A stretch of 64,000 bases of DNA, from assembly GCA_007922195.1 (NCBI GenBank), contig ML681990.1, forward strand, positions 38,763,557-38,827,556, read 5' to 3'. This stretch comes from Podocnemis expansa (lineage: Eukaryota > Chordata > Testudines > Podocnemididae). A program made the position numbers and the translations under genes. The notes below the pieces were generated by a model that was not told the origin of the DNA, ran no database searches, and saw only the letters and a list, made by a program, of their open reading frames with translations. The first letter of the stretch is position 1. Each line of letters opens with the position of its first letter. This document shows positions 60,086 to 64,000 of this stretch, piece by piece.

Positions 60086-60744
60086 AGCATTGGAATGGGC
60101 TACCTAGGGAAGTGGTGGAATCTCCATCTTTGGAGATACTTAAGGCTTGGCTAGACAAAACCCTGGCTGGGATAATTTAATGAGTGTGGTCCTGCTTTTT
60201 TTGGCAGGAGGTTGGACTAGATGACCTCATGAGGGCCCTTCCAACCCTATGATTCTATGAACTACAGATAGTCTTTCTTTTGTTTATTAAATCAATCTGT
60301 TTTAAAGGCAACACACATTTTGATAAATATATTTTTCCCTACATACTAGCACATTTAAGGTAGTTTTGTTTAAATAATAAAAGTGATCTTAAAATGCTGG
60401 TCTTATATCTTTTCAAATTTCAATTTCCACCCAAATGTAACTTAACACAAATCCCAAGTAAAATATTCTCATATAACTTTAGAAAATAAGAAATGCATCA
60501 TTCACCATTTTCTAACATAAGAAAGATTAAAAATTAAGAACGTTGAATAAAAAGTAAGTTATATAATTGCTTAAATAAATATGTATAATGTATTCTGCTA
60601 GTTAGCAAATATTAGTACCAACTTTAGGGCAAAGGTTATGTCTGGGTGCAAGCCAACATATTTTAATGGTTACTGATGGATGAAAATGAAATTCTCTTTA
60701 TAAAAATAACTAAAATACAAATGGAACACAAGTCTTGTTTAACA

Positions 60745-60826
60745 AAGTGGAATTTTCTACCATGAAAGCTCATGCGTGAATAAATTTGTTAGTCTTTAAA
60801 AGTGCCACAAGACTCCTTGTTTTTAC
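60745..60826 (+). mobile_element. Neptune/Penelope 3' tail
   Basis: ACAAAGTGGAATTTTCTACC to AAAAGTGCCACAAGACTCCT. It is followed by an ATTTAAATCA-rich stretch to 60920. Confidence 0.65.
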
Positions 60827-61155
60827 TTGTTTAAATCAGTTATTTAAATCCAGGGTTCATCTTGCTGATTTAAATCAATGTTAAAAGCAATAATTTAAAT
60901 AACTTTTTAAATCAATCCACCTTAGCTATATTAATGACTGTCAAATTAAGTAACAGTCAAAAATTACAAATTCTTATTTCAGAAAAAGATTAGGGGTATA
61001 GAAACAGTTGAAAATTAATAGATTTTAATTAAAGTTAGCTGGGGAAACTATATAGGCCTCTAATATGAATAAACTACTCATTCTAATCAAAGCTGGTTTT
61101 TTAGTAAGCTGGTATCAGAAAAGGGGACTTTTGTGGGGGATGTCATTATATAATA

Positions 61156-61342
61156 CAGGCGTGGCCAAACTGTAGCTCAGGAGCTACATGTGGCTCTTGA
61201 ATGAAAAAGCGTGGCTCGCAGAAGAGCATTAGCAAATCAATTTAGTAGGTAAATGTATATGGCTATATGCTTCAGTGCAGCTCTTGAAGGTTTAATCATC
61301 AGCTTCTGTGGCTCTTGAGTTCCATAAGTTTGGCCACCTCTG
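61156..61342. mobile_element. hAT-like element (CAGGCGTGGCCAAACT ends)
   Basis: CAGGCGTGGCCAAACT and AAGTTTGGCCACCTCTG pair as inverted repeats. Flanking 8-mers (ATATAATA, TAACTAAT) do not match clearly. Confidence 0.7.
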
Positions 61343-63605
61343 TAACTAATAAAGAAATTTAATTTTGCAGCGTGATTTGAAATATTTGCCTTTTTATAAT
61401 CAAATGTTGCTATTACATTCAAAAGAAATAATCTTATAATATGTTAACATTTGATATTGCAATTACCTATCTTCTGTGAAGTGGTGTATGTTTAATAAAA
61501 GCCTAATAAAGTCATTAAAAAAGAACAAGAAAAACCATCACTGAAAAACCCTGTACCCCACATCAAACAGACTACAGTACCTTGGCAATGGAGGTTTCCA
61601 AATATATTGTCCAGGATTGCATAATATATCACTCCATTTGGCAGATGGTTCAAAACGCTTGTTCTAAAATAATTCTCACAATGAATATTTATCATCATTA
61701 CCTACACTCTTCCAATTTTAAAACAGGATTAAATGTACTAAGATTACAATTTAAGCAATATCTTTTATTACACCTAAATGAACATGCAAATTACAGACCT
61801 TGCCATACCTTTTTCTCCCTAACTTATCACATCATTTAGAAATGAGAAAATTGTCTTGTTCTCTGGTTAAAGAAGTATGAGACCCCCTCCCATTACACTG
61901 TCAATGCCGTCCCAAAGATCTTTCATTTAAAAGGTTCAGTAAGGTTTGTATAAATATGATACCCCTTGCAAGGCTGATTGCTATTATCTTTGTGAAACAC
62001 TACATTTCATTGGCCAAAAGTTTGAGAGTTGGTAGATCAACGTACTATTCCTGAACAATAGAAGAGCAATTCTTGACTCCAAATCACACAAATGCTATAA
62101 TTTAAATCTGTTTCTTAGTGCCTCTAGGAACAGAAATGAGATATAAAGTGTAAGGAAGTAACTAAAATCATGACAGTATTATGATTCATTTCTAGCGCTG
62201 ACTGCTATCACCATGTCACCAAGATATTAGAGCACACACACCAGTGATTCAGCTGATATTAGCAGTGGGCAGTCATTAAGCACGCCTGGCTCTCTCAGGA
62301 GTATCCATATCTCTATTTTGAAGTTAGCAGTATAGCGTTATAGGGAAGATGCCATATTTTTGGTGATTTATGTCTAACTAGTAAGTGATAATTAGTTGTG
62401 TAAATAAAGCTTGTGCCATCTCTCACTTGTTTCCTGACTTAGCTTAGCCCCTGATCCTGCAAAGTAATACTCTGACAGACCTTTATGCCTGCCTGCCATC
62501 CTGCTGATCTCTGTGAAAATCTGTGCCATTATAAAAGTTTGCTACCACTGATCACTTAGCAGAAATGGTGCACTGACTTTAAGAATAAGAGAATGTGTGT
62601 TAACTTCAAATCACATGAGATAATTACATGCCAAGTTTGGAAGAAATCCAATCAACAAAGCTTATGATAGCTGGTATTTTAATTACATGACCTGAGTACT
62701 CTTCTTTCTCTTCTTAACCCAATGACAGATGATATAATTTGGCATTTTAGATGGCCTGACAATTCTACAGAACCTAAAATAGCTACTGAAAGAAAAGTTG
62801 TGTACTACTAAAGCACATTTTAATAACTATTTATAGAAATACATTTCTGTTTCATTTCATTTTATTTCTGTTTTAAATCAATTTCATTGTTGCTAATTTA
62901 AGCTGCTACATATCCAAATAAAATCAGTTAGGTCACCTACAACTGAGGATAACAATTGATATTTAACAACAGAATATAATTACACAGCAAGTTATCACTT
63001 AACATGTTTGACAAAACTATACATCACACTGTACAGCAGAAAAATTTACTAGGATAGAAAATGAACCTTGGCATTGGATCAAAGTTTATCTTATAAAGTT
63101 TACATTATGAAGATGAAAATTTCATAACTTTTCAAGCCATTACATTTTAGCTTTATTTTGGTTAACTTAAAGGAGGAACTAAACATTACTTACAGGGTTA
63201 TTTAGTAATCTACAATAATATACATTTTTGGTTTTTATTGGTCTTTATATTTTTAAGTATTCTTAAATCAGTATTTTACTTATCAAAGGCAGTAGACCAA
63301 CTTTATTGCAAAACTGTCCTTCCATTTACCCACAGAGTGTGCTCAGCTTTCAGGCTAGCAGTACAAGTTTCTCCAACACCATTACATGAATGTATCTTAT
63401 CCTCATCTGAAATAGGGCAACCTTACATAGGAATAAGGTTGAGAAAATAGTTTAGGTTCTATGTCTATTAATTCTGGGATGTATATAGTTAGACTGCCAA
63501 ACAGAGTGCCAACCATGATAATGAGTTCTGGAATATGGTCACCTGTCTGCTAAGAATTGGCTTAAGACCAGTAATTGATTTTGCATATGCCACAGAATAG
63601 TTTTA

Positions 63606-63830
63606 GGGCTTGTCTACATAGTAGGGGCAATATACAGTATGGTAGTGTGATTTCCAAACTACACTAACATGTTATGCATTACATAGTACAATAGTACTAC
63701 ATTAAGACTCACCAGGAAAGCATTAGTGCAAAGCAGCAAGGTCTACATGGACTAAATAATGCATAACATATTTGAGCATTTATAAATCACACCCCCACAG
63801 TTCATATTATCCCTCCATGTAGACAAGCCC
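63606..63830. mobile_element. Foldback MITE, 3-bp duplication TTA
   Basis: GGGCTTGTCTACAT and ATGTAGACAAGCCC are perfect inverted repeats; TTA lies at 63603-63605 and 63831-63833. TTA is the preferred target of PIF/Harbinger elements. 225 bp, non-coding. Confidence 0.8.
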
Positions 63831-64000
63831 TTAGAGCATAATATCAAATGGTCCCTATCTACAGGGATGGGTACTCACATGGTTTCCATCATTGCCATAC
63901 TGGGAACTGTCATGATGGCCCAAAAAACGAAAGCCATGGTACCATATCTATATACATCTATATATAACTATATATTAATTTAAGGCAGGCAAAGAACTGT

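Larger units (their letters stand above)
58640..60262 (+). mobile_element. CR1 LINE, 1.6-kb 5'-truncated copy
   Basis: The longest CR1 in the window. It has the reverse-transcriptase N-terminal part (58637-59251), the GSVLGPVLLNIFINDLDDG block preceded by a stop in place of Gln (about 59308), SADDTKLGE (motif C, about 59390), the C-terminal region in two frames (59414-60085, then 59953-60180) and a full tail (GATGACCTCATGAGGG, TATGATTCTATGA). Confidence 0.92.
18019..64000 (-). other. Sequence upstream of the 44-bp ADAMTS exon (large intron)
   Basis: On the minus strand this lies 5' of the 44-bp exon. The preceding ADAMTS exon should end in phase 2 with an Arg codon; I found no such exon, so the intron may fill the rest of the window. 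Stretches longer than 300 bp where I see neither gene nor clear element: 18019-20600, 23145-24025, 26985-27325, 27745-28590, 28985-29535, 29640-30820, 30915-31850, 33580-34890, 35130-35510, 37030-37535, 38250-39000, 39185-40515, 42370-42770, 43765-44320, 44825-45285, 48620-49740, 50365-53880, 57300-58450, 60265-60740 and 61345-63600. A small exon could have been missed. Confidence 0.45.

Overview
This is vertebrate nuclear DNA from a sauropsid, most likely a turtle. The evidence is a mix of CR1 LINEs, Neptune-type Penelope elements with the tail read as GAGTCCTGTGGCACTTTAAA, DIRS-type tyrosine-recombinase retroelements, hAT elements with 8-bp target duplications, and foldback elements with 3-bp duplications. 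The species call rests on remembered repeat character, not on a search. Nothing looks bacterial or viral; almost every open frame here is a chance frame or a piece of a transposon.

The host gene is on the minus strand. Two short exons with correct splice sites and compatible phases, 17975-18018 and 13513-13618, encode adjoining pieces of an ADAMTS metalloprotease catalytic domain. They read [15 protein letters not shown], then a segment ending TIAHEIGH, which carries two of the three zinc-binding histidines and the catalytic Glu. The best match I know is ADAMTS6. The next downstream exon (third zinc His) must lie below position 1, and I did not find the exon upstream of 18018, so the window is two exons plus parts of large introns.

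Layout. 1-13512 (intron): Neptune inverted pair (1528-1904); two copies of an LTR in the same orientation (about 1925-2692 and 3841-4240) with a tRNA-Pro-like primer site and a gag-like frame beside the second; a perfect hAT insertion (2038-2413) whose empty site is visible in the other LTR; a Neptune 3' piece; a hAT (4811-5020); a G-rich tandem array inside a foldback element (6723-7665); a degraded CR1 (8555-9275); a foldback element (9676-10118); and an old CR1/L3-like LINE on the minus strand (12010-13095). 13619-17974: Neptune inverted pair with a nested hAT, then more foldback and hAT elements. 18019-64000: a Tigger-like composite (20610-22081), a Neptune pair split by a foldback element (22564-23140), a DIRS-like element with inverted terminal repeats (24030-26980), several CR1 copies, two more DIRS remnants (41050-42360 and 54700-57260), a Neptune endonuclease fragment (53888-54600), and a 1.6-kb CR1 at 58640-60262.

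The most informative structure is the nesting. Insertions inside other repeats give exact target duplications and a relative order of activity: LTR, Neptune and CR1 copies first, hAT and 3-bp-duplication foldback elements later. Two CR1 copies differ at only 3 of 156 aligned residues, so one CR1 subfamily was active fairly recently.
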